Counted from the stretch's first letter, positions 54,915 to 64,000 are shown. The stretch: DNA of 64,000 bases from an uncultured Bacteroidia bacterium (GCA_902801465.1 CADCIH010000014.1:44301-108300), one strand, 5' to 3'. Notes: a model not told the origin generated them from the letters alone. Numbers and translations: made by a program.

Positions 54915-55943
54915 ATGAAAAAATTTATCCTTCTGTCTTTTTGTTTGGCAGTTGCCATACTAGCCAATGCGCAGGATAAGCTGTTCACATTGGATAACCT
55001 CCAATTGAATACCCGCGCCGATTTCACAATTAATTATCATCCTGGGCACGACACCGTTGCACCGAGTTCTGACCACGGCTTTGCGGGAAAATATCTCGTG
55101 GTGGCACTGGACGGCAACATCGGAAGCAAGTTCTCCTATCATCTGCGCCAACGCATCAATGCGCCCAACATCGGCTTCGCCAACACCTTCTTCCAAGGCA
55201 CCGACTGGGCCTATCTCAACTGGAACTTCACCGACAACCTCTTTTTGTCGGCAGGTAAGCAAGTGGTGGCCATCGGCGGATGGGAATATGACACCAACCC
55301 CATCGATATCTATTACGGTACTGAGTTCTGGAACACCGTGTGCTGTTACGAGGTGGGCGCATCGCTGAATTTCAAGGACGATTCAGGCAAAAACCATGTG
55401 CTCATCCAGATGTGCAACTCGCCGTTCATCAACCAGGCTATGCAGAGCATCTACGCCTATAACCTGATGTGGTACGGCAACTTCGGAGCCTTCAAGACGG
55501 CCTATTCAACCAACATCATCGAATACCAACCGGGTAAATACATCAACTATATTGCCTTGGGCAACAAGCTGCAGTTCAATGGCGTGGAGATGTATCTCGA
55601 CGTCATCAACCGCGCTTCGTTCGAGCAGAAACAGTTCTTCGGCCAAGACCTGACGGCTATCTATGGCATCGGCGTCGACATCGGACCGAAATGGATTGTC
55701 TTTGCCAAGGCCGGTTACGACTTCAACAGGGCACAGTTGCCTAATACCGAAGCCTACGACCAGTATGTGACCCCAGGCAAGAAAGTCGATTTCGAAAGTC
55801 TCGGCTTTGAATACTATCCCATGGGAGGCCGCAACCTTCGACTCCATCTCTGTGGCTCCCATACTAATGTGGATGGCGTAGATATGTTCCAAGCCAACCT
55901 CGGCCTTACCTGGAAAGTCGATTTGCTTCATGTCAACAAATAA
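54915..55943 (+). CDS. Outer-membrane porin, OprO/P-like
   Basis: 342 aa from ATG 54915; an earlier in-frame codon lies within the terminator and is not used. Signal peptide KFILLSFCLAVAILANAQ, then alternating beta strands with aromatic girdles (DWAYLNWNFTDNLFLSAGKQ is the porin O/P block) ending with LGLTWKVDLLHVNK. The family forms trimeric diffusion channels, some for phosphate. Substrate unknown. A promoter box lies at 54889-54896. The membrane protein gene follows after 6 bases. Confidence 0.85.
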   Translation: MKKFILLSFCLAVAILANAQDKLFTLDNLQLNTRADFTINYHPGHDTVAPSSDHGFAGKYLVVALDGNIGSKFSYHLRQRINAPNIGFANTFFQGTDWAYLNWNFTDNLFLSAGKQVVAIGGWEYDTNPIDIYYGTEFWNTVCCYEVGASLNFKDDSGKNHVLIQMCNSPFINQAMQSIYAYNLMWYGNFGAFKTAYSTNIIEYQPGKYINYIALGNKLQFNGVEMYLDVINRASFEQKQFFGQDLTAIYGIGVDIGPKWIVFAKAGYDFNRAQLPNTEAYDQYVTPGKKVDFESLGFEYYPMGGRNLRLHLCGSHTNVDGVDMFQANLGLTWKVDLLHVNK

Positions 55944-55949
55944 TCCGTT

Positions 55950-57194
55950 ATGCCTAGGACTAAATACAACACCCCAAAACGAAGCACCCTGTCCTACCAC
56001 GATAGGGTGGAAAAGTTCTTCAAGAGAATTGAAGAGAAACTGAAAAAGCCCCTGAGATTCACTACCAAGCGAAGTTTCGAGGCGCTCATCTTCCTCATCG
56101 TCTTCTTCGGCTTCTTTGGGCTGCTCGCCTATAAGATGACCCTCCCGATGATGTTGAACACCTTCATGCAGACCGCTTACCAGTTGCTGCTGGAGACCGT
56201 GTTTTACATCATGGCTATCTGCGTGCTGATGGGTGGCATCAGCAAGCTGCTCATCGAGTTCGGCGTCGTCCGATTGATGGAGAATATCCTTCGCCCGCTC
56301 ATGAAGCCGCTATACAATTTGCCGGGCGTTGCCGCCTTGGGTGCTGTGATGACTTTCCTGAGTGACAACCCGGCCATCATCTCTTTGGCACACGACAAGA
56401 ACTTCGCCCAATATTTCAAGAAATACCAGCTTGTCTCTTTGACCAACTTCGGCACTGCCTTCGGCATGGGTCTCGTGGTCATCGCTTTCATGATCGGCAA
56501 GGGCTTTGGCACTGGTGCCGCAGTCGGTCTCGCGGGCGCCTTCATCGGAAGCATCGTATCCACTCGATTGATGCAGCGTTCCACGCTTAAAACCTATCCT
56601 GAGATGGATGCGCCTGCCATTGAAGGTGCTCTCGAAGGCAACGAACAGGAGATCACCTACAAGAGCGAGGGTACGGTGCTCCAACGCTTTCTCAATGGCA
56701 TCCTCGACGGAGGCAAGGAAGGCGTCTCCATTGGCCTCGCCATCATCCCTGGCGTGCTCTGCATCTCCACCGTGGTCATGATGCTCACCTTCGGCCCCGC
56801 TGGCGAGAATGGCGAGTATCTCGGTGTCGCCTACGAAGGCGTCCCCGTGATTACCATGCTGGCGGATAAGATTAATGTGGTGTTCAACTGGCTCTTCGGA
56901 TTCAAGTTCGGTGCCCTGATATCGTTCCCCATCACCGCCCTCGGCGCCGTGGGAGCCGCCTTGGGTCTGGTGCCGCGCTTCATCTCGGAAGGCATCATCG
57001 ACAACAACGCCATCGCAGTGTTCACCGCCATGGGCATGTGCTGGAGCGGTTACCTCTCCACCCATACCGCCATGCTCGACAGCCTCGGCTATCGCAAACT
57101 CATCGGCAAAGCCATCGGAGCCCATACCATTGGAGGCCTGGTGGCAGGCATCGCCGCCCACTGGCTCTACGTCCTTCTGGCCTGGATTTTCTGA
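55950..57194 (+). CDS. Inner-membrane Gate/nucleoside-recognition domain protein
   Basis: 414 aa with about nine membrane segments. The repeats ETVFYIMAICVLMGGISKLL, FLSDNPAIISLAHDKNF and NFGTAFGMGLVVIAFMIGKG are typical of Gate-domain proteins (relatives of SpmA/SpmB and of nucleoside transporters). Likely substrate is not known. The C-terminal part repeats similar motifs (SIGLAIIPGVLCISTVVMML, MCWSGYLSTHTAML). It probably shares the porin transcript, so a joint outer/inner membrane transport route is possible. Confidence 0.8.
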   Translation: MPRTKYNTPKRSTLSYHDRVEKFFKRIEEKLKKPLRFTTKRSFEALIFLIVFFGFFGLLAYKMTLPMMLNTFMQTAYQLLLETVFYIMAICVLMGGISKLLIEFGVVRLMENILRPLMKPLYNLPGVAALGAVMTFLSDNPAIISLAHDKNFAQYFKKYQLVSLTNFGTAFGMGLVVIAFMIGKGFGTGAAVGLAGAFIGSIVSTRLMQRSTLKTYPEMDAPAIEGALEGNEQEITYKSEGTVLQRFLNGILDGGKEGVSIGLAIIPGVLCISTVVMMLTFGPAGENGEYLGVAYEGVPVITMLADKINVVFNWLFGFKFGALISFPITALGAVGAALGLVPRFISEGIIDNNAIAVFTAMGMCWSGYLSTHTAMLDSLGYRKLIGKAIGAHTIGGLVAGIAAHWLYVLLAWIF

Positions 57195-57269
57195 TGGACA
57201 GTTCGAAGTTTGGCACGATAATTTCTTTTTATTATCCTTTTGTAATTGTCAATCTTTAAAATATAAACC

Positions 57270-58589
57270 ATGAAAAAATCTTTCTTTATGCTTTTCGCTG
57301 CCATGCTTTTTACTGTGGCAGCCAGCGCCCAGACCTACTATGTTTCAAAGAGCACAGGTAGCAACCGTAACGACGGTAGCAAAGACGCTCCTTTCAAGAA
57401 CATTCAGAAAGCCATTGATGCTGTTCCGGAAGGCGCTACCATCTATGTGGCTGAAGGCAACTATTTCGGCACCCTCGACAAGGGTAACATCCCTGTCACC
57501 AAATGCGTGAAGATCTATGGTGGCTACAACACCGATTTCTCACAGCGCGACGTGCTGAAATATCGCACTATGGTCCAGCCTACAGCAGCCTCCAATGGCA
57601 CCGCTTCGGGCCTTGGCACCATGATCATCAAGGTGAACAACCCCAAAGGCGAAATCGTCATCGACGGTCTGCTGTTCGACCGTGGCAACAGCATCTCCTA
57701 TAACGTCAAAGGCGAAGGCAAACCCGAGGGCGTGGAGTGCCCCATGATGAACCCCATCGGCACCTCCGGCAAGGGTGGCGCCAATCTCGACGAGACCAAT
57801 GTGTACACCACTGAGACTCGCGAGATCTATCTCGAGAACCCCAACTGCAAACAAATCACCATCCGTAACTGCGCCTTCGTGAATGCCCCCAACTACGGCA
57901 TCGCCGGCCAGTTCCACTGCAATCTCCTCATCGACAACAACATCTTCATCAACAACCGTATGATGGCCTGCGACGTGTGGGGTGGCGACGCCAACCTCAA
58001 CATGGAGGTGGAGTTCTGCAACAATACCGTCCTCTTCACCTGGACTCGCCTGAAAGACCTTGGCGACATGGGCTGGGGCTTCCGCTATAACAACCGCACC
58101 GACAGCTATGTCCACCATAACATCATCGGCTGCAGCGCCTTCGCTGGCCTCGACCGTTGCCGTGTCGATACTCCTAAGGACAGAGAAGCCCGTAAGGTCA
58201 CCACTTCTGAACATAACATGTTCTTCCTGAACAAACAAGGCGACCTCACACTGCCTGGCGGCGGCCTATACATGCGCGTCGACTGCGAGGACTTCGAGGA
58301 AGTGGAACAGCTGGCCCGGATCGACGGCTGCGTGCGCCTCACCGACCCGAGCGTGCTCAAAGGCAAGATCAACGAGGCCTACCTCAACGGCTTCATCAAT
58401 GTTTCTTACAAAGAAACCCTTAGCAGCAATCCCAACTCACCTGAGAACCAGTTCCGTTCAGCCATGGGCATGAACCAAACAGGTACAATGAAATCAACAA
58501 CCACCATGTTCGCCAACCGCTATCCCTTCGAGGATGCACTGAAGATGTTCGGTGCCATTAAAGACTTTGGGGCACAACTTCCGAAATAA
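57270..58589 (+). CDS. Secreted right-handed beta-helix protein
   Basis: 439 aa. Signal peptide KKSFFMLFAAMLFTVAASAQ. YYVSKSTGSNRNDGSKDAPF and KNIQKAIDAVPEGATIYVAE are the start of the pectate-lyase-like beta-helix (DUF1565 type), with parallel coils rich in Asn (CNNTVL, YVHHNIIG). It may bind or cleave a polysaccharide outside the cell, but no catalytic residues stand out. Ends in an AATT heptamer run and a terminator hairpin. Confidence 0.82.
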   Translation: MKKSFFMLFAAMLFTVAASAQTYYVSKSTGSNRNDGSKDAPFKNIQKAIDAVPEGATIYVAEGNYFGTLDKGNIPVTKCVKIYGGYNTDFSQRDVLKYRTMVQPTAASNGTASGLGTMIIKVNNPKGEIVIDGLLFDRGNSISYNVKGEGKPEGVECPMMNPIGTSGKGGANLDETNVYTTETREIYLENPNCKQITIRNCAFVNAPNYGIAGQFHCNLLIDNNIFINNRMMACDVWGGDANLNMEVEFCNNTVLFTWTRLKDLGDMGWGFRYNNRTDSYVHHNIIGCSAFAGLDRCRVDTPKDREARKVTTSEHNMFFLNKQGDLTLPGGGLYMRVDCEDFEEVEQLARIDGCVRLTDPSVLKGKINEAYLNGFINVSYKETLSSNPNSPENQFRSAMGMNQTGTMKSTTTMFANRYPFEDALKMFGAIKDFGAQLPK

Positions 58590-58612
58590 TTAACAATTAA
58601 GAATTTATAATT
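58585..58612. repeat. Four AATT heptamers over the beta-helix gene stop codon
   Basis: aataatt, aacaatt, aagaatt, tataatt. The stop codon (58587-58589) is in the first unit, and a terminator hairpin follows. Confidence 0.8.
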
Positions 58613-58613
58613 T

Positions 58614-58647
58614 AGAGGGCTGGCCCACACTTGTGAACCAGCCCTCT
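58614..58647. terminator. Hairpin between convergent beta-helix and M16 genes
   Basis: 10-bp stem (agagggctgg/ccagccctct) with a 14-base loop containing cac/gtg. No long T run, but AT-rich heptamer arrays flank both sides, so it may end transcription from both directions. Confidence 0.65.
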
Positions 58648-58654
58648 ATCTCTT

Positions 58655-58682
58655 AATTCTTAATTCTTAATTCATCATTCTT
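58655..58682. repeat. Four AATTCTT-type heptamers over the M16 peptidase stop codon
   Basis: aattctt, aattctt, aattcat, cattctt. The M16 stop (58675-58677, minus) lies inside. Together with 58585-58612 this convergent junction carries two arrays around one hairpin. Confidence 0.85.
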
Positions 58683-61536
58683 TAAAGATCTTCTTATACT
58701 TCAGCCTGGTGACCGTTCCGTACTTGCCAAGCTCTTTTTTGCTGACGCTCTTCGGGCCTGACATCATGATGATGACCGGGCGGTCCTTGATCATGCGGTT
58801 GTAGAAACCGATCACATCCTTGAACTCGGCTTTGCGGATGCGCTCGGTGACCTCGGCGCGCGGGTCGTGGTCGTATCCCTTCCACATCCAATACTGAACC
58901 ATGCCAGGCTTGCTGCGGAAGGTGTAGTACTGACTGGCCCTCGACTTGAGCAAGGCTTCCTTCGAGGCGTTGAACTTCTCCTCGCGCTCGGGCATGTCCT
59001 TGATTAAACCGCTGAAAGCATCGATGCCATCGAAGGTCTTGTCGCCCTGGGTGCCCAAGAAACCGTTCAGATAGCCGGGCTTGCGCTGTAAGTCGTCGAA
59101 GGTGTAATGGGCGTATGCCGTATAACCCAACGAGCGGAACTCACGAATCTCCTGGAACACAATTGAGTACATGTCGGTGCCGAAATACTTGCTGAACACA
59201 CTTGCAAGGGCTTCGTCCTCAAGGCTCAGCTTCTCGCCGGGTACATAGAACCAGATGTTGCTCTGGCGGAATTTCTTGTTGGGGGCGAAGAACACTTGAG
59301 GCTCGGTGAATCGCTGCTCGACAAGGACTTTCTTCTCGCCTTTAAGAGGCTTCAGGGGAAGGATGCGGTGGCTCTTGAGCGACTGGACCATCACCTCGGG
59401 ATACTGGTTGCCAGTGTAGGTTACATATCCGTCGTATTTCAAGGCCTCAGCGATCTCAGCCAAGAGCTCGGCACCGCTGCGTTTCGACCATTCCTTGAGG
59501 CTGCTGTGATTCAGGAAACTCGACTTCTCACCGTACAGGGCGTAGGAACGGACGGCTCTGGCCCAAGTGGAGGCGTCCTCCTTTTGGGTCTGGATTCCCA
59601 TCTTTTCGCCATCAACAAGAGTGGCAATCTGGCTCTCGTCGTTGGAGGGATGGTAGAGCTTGTTGTAACACATTTCCAACAATTTCTCTTGATCCTTCTC
59701 AAAACCGGAGATGGTTACGACAAATTCGTTGTCTTCAGCATAGGTGTAGAAACGGGCGCCCATCTTTTGAAGTACCAGGGCAAACTCCTGATAAGGCATG
59801 TCTTCGGTGCCTTGAACAGAAAGATAGCTGGAAGCACGTTCGAGATCGGGATCGTCGAGAGTGCCGTAATTGAAGTGTATCTCCAACTCAAAGAGGTCGT
59901 TGACGGGGTTGATGGCGGAGTAGAGCTTGAAGCCGTCACAGATGTCGGTGATCTTCACGTCTTCGCCGAACTTGATGACTTGCGGGGTGACCTCGGGTAC
60001 TTCTTCAGCCTCGATCATCTTGGCGAAGTCTGACTTCATGTTGGTGTTTTTGGCCTCCAGAGGTTTCCAGCCGGGCTTCTCGACCTTGTCTTTGTCGGGG
60101 AATCCCATCTTGGAACGGATGTCGAGATAGTCGTTGCCAAAGTATTTGTTGGCGATGGCGACCACTTCTTCCTTGGTGATCTTCTTGATGCGCTCTGTCT
60201 CGGCAAGGAACTCTTCGTAGGTCTGGCCGGAGCTTTCCATCTCAAGGAAGAGGTTGGCTAGATTGTTGAGGTCCTCGGTGGCTCGGATGCGGCTCATCAG
60301 CATCTCCATGCGTATGGCTTCGAACAACTCGTCGCTGAACTCGCCGCGTTTCAGCTTGTCGAGGCAGTCAAAGACGAGGGTCTCGGCTTCTTCGTGCGAC
60401 TGTCCAAGGATCTTGGGGATGATCAGCATCAGGATGGCGCCTTGGTCTTCCAACGACAGAGGCATCAGCACAGAGCCCATCAACTCGCCGTCTAGGGTCA
60501 GCTTGTCGGCCAGACCGGTCTCGCCGTTGAAGAAGATGCTACATGCCATCGTGAGCGGAATCAGGTCGGGGTCGGAGTTCTTGACGCCAGGGAATACCAG
60601 GGCACCGATCTTCATGGGTGTCATGCGCACTTCCTTGACGGTGGGACCGTTGAACTTGGGTAGGGTGTAAGTGGGCTCCTTGGGGAGTTCACCGCTGCGC
60701 CAAGTGCCGAACTTCTCGGCAATTATGGGCTTGATCTCCTCGATGTTGAAGTCGCCGACAAGAATGAGGGTCATGTTGTTGGCAACATAGTAGGTGTTGA
60801 AGAACTCGCGCATCTTGGTGGGTTGCGGGTTCTTAAGATGTTCGGTATAGCCGATCACGGGACGACCGTAGGGGTGGTCGCCGAAGGCCTCTTTGAACAT
60901 ATATTCCTGGAAGGCGTTGATGGGGCCGTCGCCGTACATGTTCTTCTCTTCATAAACGGCTTCCAACTCGCTCTGGAACAGGCGGAACACTGGGTTGCGG
61001 AAACGCTCCACATACACGTCCATCCATTTGGAGATTTGGTTGGAGGGGAAGATGTTGTAAAACATGGTCTGGTCGTATGAGGTGCCTGCATTCAGGCTCT
61101 TGCCGCCCATCTGGGTGAGGATCACGTCGACTTCATTCGGGATGGCGTAGTCGGTAGAGGCGATGGAGAGCTCGTTAATCTTCATCTGGATGGCGTTGCG
61201 GACTGCCGGGTCGGAGGTCTCGTGCAACTTGTCGTACATCAGGCTGATGCTGTCGAGATACACTTTTTCCTTTTCCCAGTTAATGGTGCCGATGCGGTCG
61301 GTGCCCTTGAACATGATATGCTCGAAATAGTGGGCCATGCCAGTGGCGTCGGCGGGGTCGTTCTTACTGCCTGCGTGGACATACACGGCGCCATACACTT
61401 CTGGCTGGTCGTGGTTCTCGCATAGTACGACCTTCAAACCGTTGTCGAGGTGGTAGGTTGTCGTTTTGAGTCCCATCTGGGCAAACAGTGTGGTGCAGCC
61501 CAAGATGGCGATGAATAATAGGATTGTTTTTTTCAT
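58675..61536 (-). CDS. M16 family zinc metallopeptidase, two-domain
   Basis: 953 aa with signal peptide (ILLFIAILGCTTLFAQ). Inverted zinc motif HYFEH (H69, E72, H73) with the downstream Glu in ELEAVYEEKNMYG. The C-terminal half (from about 500) is a second, inactive M16 domain, as in pitrilysin-like enzymes. Probably periplasmic peptide breakdown. It starts 11 bases after the ABC permease stop. Its stop codon overlaps an AATTCTT repeat. Confidence 0.93.
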   Translation of the reverse strand: MKKTILLFIAILGCTTLFAQMGLKTTTYHLDNGLKVVLCENHDQPEVYGAVYVHAGSKNDPADATGMAHYFEHIMFKGTDRIGTINWEKEKVYLDSISLMYDKLHETSDPAVRNAIQMKINELSIASTDYAIPNEVDVILTQMGGKSLNAGTSYDQTMFYNIFPSNQISKWMDVYVERFRNPVFRLFQSELEAVYEEKNMYGDGPINAFQEYMFKEAFGDHPYGRPVIGYTEHLKNPQPTKMREFFNTYYVANNMTLILVGDFNIEEIKPIIAEKFGTWRSGELPKEPTYTLPKFNGPTVKEVRMTPMKIGALVFPGVKNSDPDLIPLTMACSIFFNGETGLADKLTLDGELMGSVLMPLSLEDQGAILMLIIPKILGQSHEEAETLVFDCLDKLKRGEFSDELFEAIRMEMLMSRIRATEDLNNLANLFLEMESSGQTYEEFLAETERIKKITKEEVVAIANKYFGNDYLDIRSKMGFPDKDKVEKPGWKPLEAKNTNMKSDFAKMIEAEEVPEVTPQVIKFGEDVKITDICDGFKLYSAINPVNDLFELEIHFNYGTLDDPDLERASSYLSVQGTEDMPYQEFALVLQKMGARFYTYAEDNEFVVTISGFEKDQEKLLEMCYNKLYHPSNDESQIATLVDGEKMGIQTQKEDASTWARAVRSYALYGEKSSFLNHSSLKEWSKRSGAELLAEIAEALKYDGYVTYTGNQYPEVMVQSLKSHRILPLKPLKGEKKVLVEQRFTEPQVFFAPNKKFRQSNIWFYVPGEKLSLEDEALASVFSKYFGTDMYSIVFQEIREFRSLGYTAYAHYTFDDLQRKPGYLNGFLGTQGDKTFDGIDAFSGLIKDMPEREEKFNASKEALLKSRASQYYTFRSKPGMVQYWMWKGYDHDPRAEVTERIRKAEFKDVIGFYNRMIKDRPVIIMMSGPKSVSKKELGKYGTVTRLKYKKIFKE

Positions 61537-61547
61537 GACGGGTTTGT

Positions 61548-62747
61548 TTATTTTGAGAACATTATTTTTTCACTGTTGAACATACGGGTGAGACCCCAGA
61601 CGGCGATGCCGGTGTAGGCCACGTTGGAGACCAGCATGACGATGACGGGCATCCACTTCATCTCATGGGCGAAAGTGGCGGTCATCACCTGGATGGAGTT
61701 GTAGAAGGGGATGAGGTAGGCTGTCAGGTTCTCTGGAGTGCCGCTCTGGAACATGGGTGTCAAGCCGCAGAACATCACCACCAACATGAAGGGGACGATC
61801 ATGGTGCCGGCGTTCTTGACGTCTTTGGCCAAAGCCGAGAGCATACTCACCACCGAGGCCATGATGAGCACTGTGCCCAGGATGGTGAGCAGCAGCACCA
61901 CATAGTCGGCACTGGTGTAGTTGAGCCCAATCTCAATACCTTGGGTGTCGGCCTGGATCATCTTGGGCAGCGAGAGCACGATGCCGATGAAGCTGGAGAG
62001 GCCGCTCAACAGGGCCATGCCACTCAATGAGACCACCTTGCCCAGAGCCAGTTCGTTTCGGCGCATGGGGGTGACGAGCAGGGTGGCGATGGTGCCACGT
62101 TCCTTCTCGCCGGCGATGGAACTGGGGGCGATGGCCATCACGCCGCTGAAGAGCATCATCAGGATGAGCATTGGGATGAGCTTGGAGAGGATGCTGCCCA
62201 GCACATCGTCCTGGCTGGCCATGTCGAACTGAGCCTCCTCAGTGTCGGCCCTGTTGATGTCGAACCGGTTGCTCAGTTGGTTCTCGTAGGCCGTGAGTGA
62301 GCCTTCCAAAACGTGATATACCCTTGAAGATGCGTTATTGGCTGAGTTGTAATAGATCTCCACATTGGGAGCCATCTCGCCACTTTGGGGGTTGTAGGAA
62401 GCCACCAGCGTATCGAATCCTGCAGGGAAACGCACCAGCACCTCATTGAGGTCCTTGCTTTCCAGGTTGTTGATGTCCTCTTGGGTGAGCGTCTGAGGAA
62501 CCATGATGGTGGCGGGAAGGTTTTCCCACAGGGGTGCCACGCTCTCTGGTAGATTTTCCACCCGTACAAACACGGATTCGTTGGCGCCTTCGGTGGCCAT
62601 CTTGCTTATGCCACTACCCATGAGGCTATAGATGATGTAGATGAGCAAACCAGGCATGATGACCGAGGTGAACAGCAGCTGCCTGTCGCCCAAAAAGCGT
62701 GCGAACTCTTTCTTAATAATGGTCCAAGTATTATTCTCCGTTCTCAT
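61548..62747 (-). CDS. ABC-2 transporter permease, NatB-like
   Basis: 399 aa. One membrane segment near residue 30 (FTSVIMPGLLIYIIYSLMGS), a large extracytoplasmic domain (about 50-170), then five more membrane segments with the signature PSSIAGEKERGTIATLLVTP. It resembles Na+ exporter NatB and other ABC-2 drug or lipid exporters. Overlaps the ATPase gene by 4 bases. Substrate unknown. Confidence 0.92.
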   Translation of the reverse strand: MRTENNTWTIIKKEFARFLGDRQLLFTSVIMPGLLIYIIYSLMGSGISKMATEGANESVFVRVENLPESVAPLWENLPATIMVPQTLTQEDINNLESKDLNEVLVRFPAGFDTLVASYNPQSGEMAPNVEIYYNSANNASSRVYHVLEGSLTAYENQLSNRFDINRADTEEAQFDMASQDDVLGSILSKLIPMLILMMLFSGVMAIAPSSIAGEKERGTIATLLVTPMRRNELALGKVVSLSGMALLSGLSSFIGIVLSLPKMIQADTQGIEIGLNYTSADYVVLLLTILGTVLIMASVVSMLSALAKDVKNAGTMIVPFMLVVMFCGLTPMFQSGTPENLTAYLIPFYNSIQVMTATFAHEMKWMPVIVMLVSNVAYTGIAVWGLTRMFNSEKIMFSK

Positions 62748-63520
62748 TCCTCGCCTCCTTTCTGTTCTTTATAGATTTCAAAGAAACGGTCTTCCAACGA
62801 GAGGCCATTGCAGACCTCGTCGAGGGTGCCGCAGGTGATCATGTGTCCGTCGATGATGACGCCCACACGGTCGCAGAGCTTTTCCACGAGACTGAAGATG
62901 TGGGTGCTGAGGATGACGGTCTTGCCCTCGTTACGCAGTTCCTGAAGGTAGTCGGTCACGGTACGTGCGGTTAACACATCGAGACCGTTGGTGGGCTCGT
63001 CGAAGATGATGATGTCGGGGTCGTGGACCAACGAGATCACCAGTGAGAGCTTCTGTTTCATGCCGGTGGAGAGGTTGGCCACTTTTACCTCGGCAAATTT
63101 GTCGATGCCGAAGCGGCTGAACATCTGCTGCTTGCGTTGCCGGCAGGTGGTCTCATCAACATGATGCAGTTGACTGAAGAAGTCGAACAGGTAATTAGGG
63201 GTGAAGAAGTCCTCCAGCTTCAGTTCTGAGGTGAGGAATCCAATCTTTCCGCGGACCTCCTCGGGCTGGCTTACTACGCTGTAGCCGTCGAGGATGGCAT
63301 CGCCGCTGTCGGGGTGGATCAGGGTGGAGAGCATGCGCAAAGTGGTGGTCTTGCCGGCGCCGTTGGGACCCAACAGGCCGAAAATCTCGCCTTTGTTGGC
63401 AGTAAACGAGAGGTCGTTTACCGCCACAATCACCTTGCTGTTGGTGCGCTCAATCTTTTGTTGTTTGCGTGAGAGTTTGAAGGTCTTGCTCAGCCCCTCC
63501 ACGCGAAGTATTTCGTTCAT
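62744..63520 (-). CDS. ABC transporter ATPase, NatA-like
   Basis: 258 aa from ATG 63520, just after the regulator stop; a longer frame from 63553 would overlap it. Walker A LGPNGAGKTTTLRML, signature ANLSTGMKQKLSL, Walker B DIIIFDEPTNGLD and switch His STHIF are intact. Partner of the permease downstream. Confidence 0.94.
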   Translation of the reverse strand: MNEILRVEGLSKTFKLSRKQQKIERTNSKVIVAVNDLSFTANKGEIFGLLGPNGAGKTTTLRMLSTLIHPDSGDAILDGYSVVSQPEEVRGKIGFLTSELKLEDFFTPNYLFDFFSQLHHVDETTCRQRKQQMFSRFGIDKFAEVKVANLSTGMKQKLSLVISLVHDPDIIIFDEPTNGLDVLTARTVTDYLQELRNEGKTVILSTHIFSLVEKLCDRVGVIIDGHMITCGTLDEVCNGLSLEDRFFEIYKEQKGGEE

Positions 63521-63530
63521 GTCGTTGTTA

Positions 63531-63875
63531 TTAATATTGTTTGCTAATCTCATCCAGACCGATGCCCAAGAGCTTCATCTTTTTGATGACTTCGGGCAGC
63601 TCCTTTTCGAGGAACTCATCCCGCATCTGGCTGAGCACCAGGTCTTTGGCATTTTCAGCCACAAAATAGCCGATGCCACGTTTATTATAAATGATACCCG
63701 ATGCCGTCATGGTCTCGTAGGAGCGCATGATGGTGTTGGGGTTGACACCGAGCTCGATGCCAAGGTCACGTACCGAAAGAAGCCGGTCGTCAGCTTTGAG
63801 CTCGCCGCTGAGGATCCGTCCATAAAGCTGGTCGCAGATCTGTAGGTATATGGGTTTATGTGCGTTGAATTCCAT
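63531..63875 (-). CDS. GntR family regulator (YtrA type)
   Basis: 114 aa, short GntR protein with only the winged-helix domain (IYLQICDQLYGRILSGELKA, GVNPNTIMRSYETM, GIIYNKRGIGYFV) and a small helical tail, as in the YtrA subfamily that controls ABC transporter operons. It is the first gene of the set with natA, natB and M16. Autorepression is likely. A short palindrome lies upstream (63919-63926). Confidence 0.93.
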   Translation of the reverse strand: MEFNAHKPIYLQICDQLYGRILSGELKADDRLLSVRDLGIELGVNPNTIMRSYETMTASGIIYNKRGIGYFVAENAKDLVLSQMRDEFLEKELPEVIKKMKLLGIGLDEISKQY

Positions 63876-63918
63876 GGTTTAATATTTTTGGGTTTTTAGT
63901 TTACCTTAATTCCGCAAC

Positions 63919-63926
63919 ACTATAGT
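63919..63926. promoter_or_regulatory. Palindrome ACTATAGT, possible GntR operator
   Basis: Perfect 8-base palindrome 43 bases upstream of the GntR gene, next to a TAGTGTTG sequence (minus) that is one base off the -7 consensus. Candidate autoregulatory site; short palindromes also occur by chance. Confidence 0.35.
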
Positions 63927-63945
63927 TTAACATTATTTATAAGTG

Positions 63946-63970
63946 CCTGAGCAACAAAAAGTTGCCCAGG
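63946..63970. other. Hairpin near the window end
   Basis: cctgagcaac/gttgcccagg, 10-bp stem with one mismatch, loop of five A. Could belong to a neighbouring gene outside the window. No gene is visible from 63876 to the end. Confidence 0.4.
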
Positions 63971-64000
63971 ATTTTGCCATGTCAGAATTTTCACTTACCT

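Noticed and set aside
56310-57161. Minus-strand His/Gly/Asp-rich frame of 283 codons
   Set aside because: Shadow of the Gate-domain membrane protein gene on the plus strand; no recognisable domain.

Overview
The window looks like chromosomal DNA from a member of the Bacteroidota, most likely order Bacteroidales. The reasons are the PorX-type response regulator, promoters of the Bacteroidota form (TTG, about 20 bases, TAnnTTTG), an XRE-like regulator, lipoprotein and porin types, and the mix of surface enzymes typical of the group. Base composition is moderate (roughly 45-55% GC in housekeeping genes, clearly lower in parts of the polysaccharide locus). I cannot name the genus.

Layout. 1-9.8 kb is housekeeping: a minus-strand unit (hypothetical protein, dapA, a secreted M14 carboxypeptidase cut by the window edge), a PhnP-like metallo-hydrolase, a small HTH regulator, an HD phosphohydrolase, then porX, tsaE, aroB and aroA on the plus strand. 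The last third of aroA switches abruptly to very AT-rich DNA.

9.9-48.0 kb is one very large, almost gapless plus-strand surface polysaccharide locus of 37 genes. It holds nucleotide-sugar enzymes (WbpD/WbpE-like, a UDP-GlcNAc 2-epimerase), an initiating sugar-phosphate transferase, an ABC exporter (permease and ATPase with a carbohydrate-binding tail), and six GT2, two GT4, one GT10 fucosyltransferase and several other glycosyltransferases. It also holds many decorating enzymes: pyruvyl transferase, radical SAM protein, MBOAT/SGNH pair, AT3 acyltransferase, hexapeptide acetyltransferases, deacetylases, and a CapK-like ligase with two FemAB-like proteins. It ends with Wza, a Wzc tyrosine kinase with a long Gly-Tyr tail, and a CpsB phosphatase. 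Between the two ABC exporter genes sits a coupled cassette: a nucleotidyltransferase/GHMP-like fusion, a FucP symporter and a RhaM-type mutarotase. With the fucosyltransferase downstream, this suggests a polysaccharide decorated with an imported deoxysugar.

48-64 kb is general envelope and stress functions: a patatin/outer-membrane protein and an M3 peptidase (minus), NfeD and an SPFH protein, a small heat-shock protein, a porin with an inner-membrane Gate-domain protein, a secreted beta-helix protein, and a minus-strand operon of GntR regulator, ABC-2 transporter and M16 peptidase.

The most unusual features are: (1) degenerate 7-bp tandem repeats, mostly with an AATT core, that repeatedly lie across the stop codons of genes; (2) the nested sugar-salvage cassette; (3) the composition break inside aroA; (4) the hybrid ABC plus Wzc export set; (5) the 17-tyrosine Gly-Tyr tail of Wzc. 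I found no rRNA, tRNA, CRISPR array, insertion sequence or phage genes.
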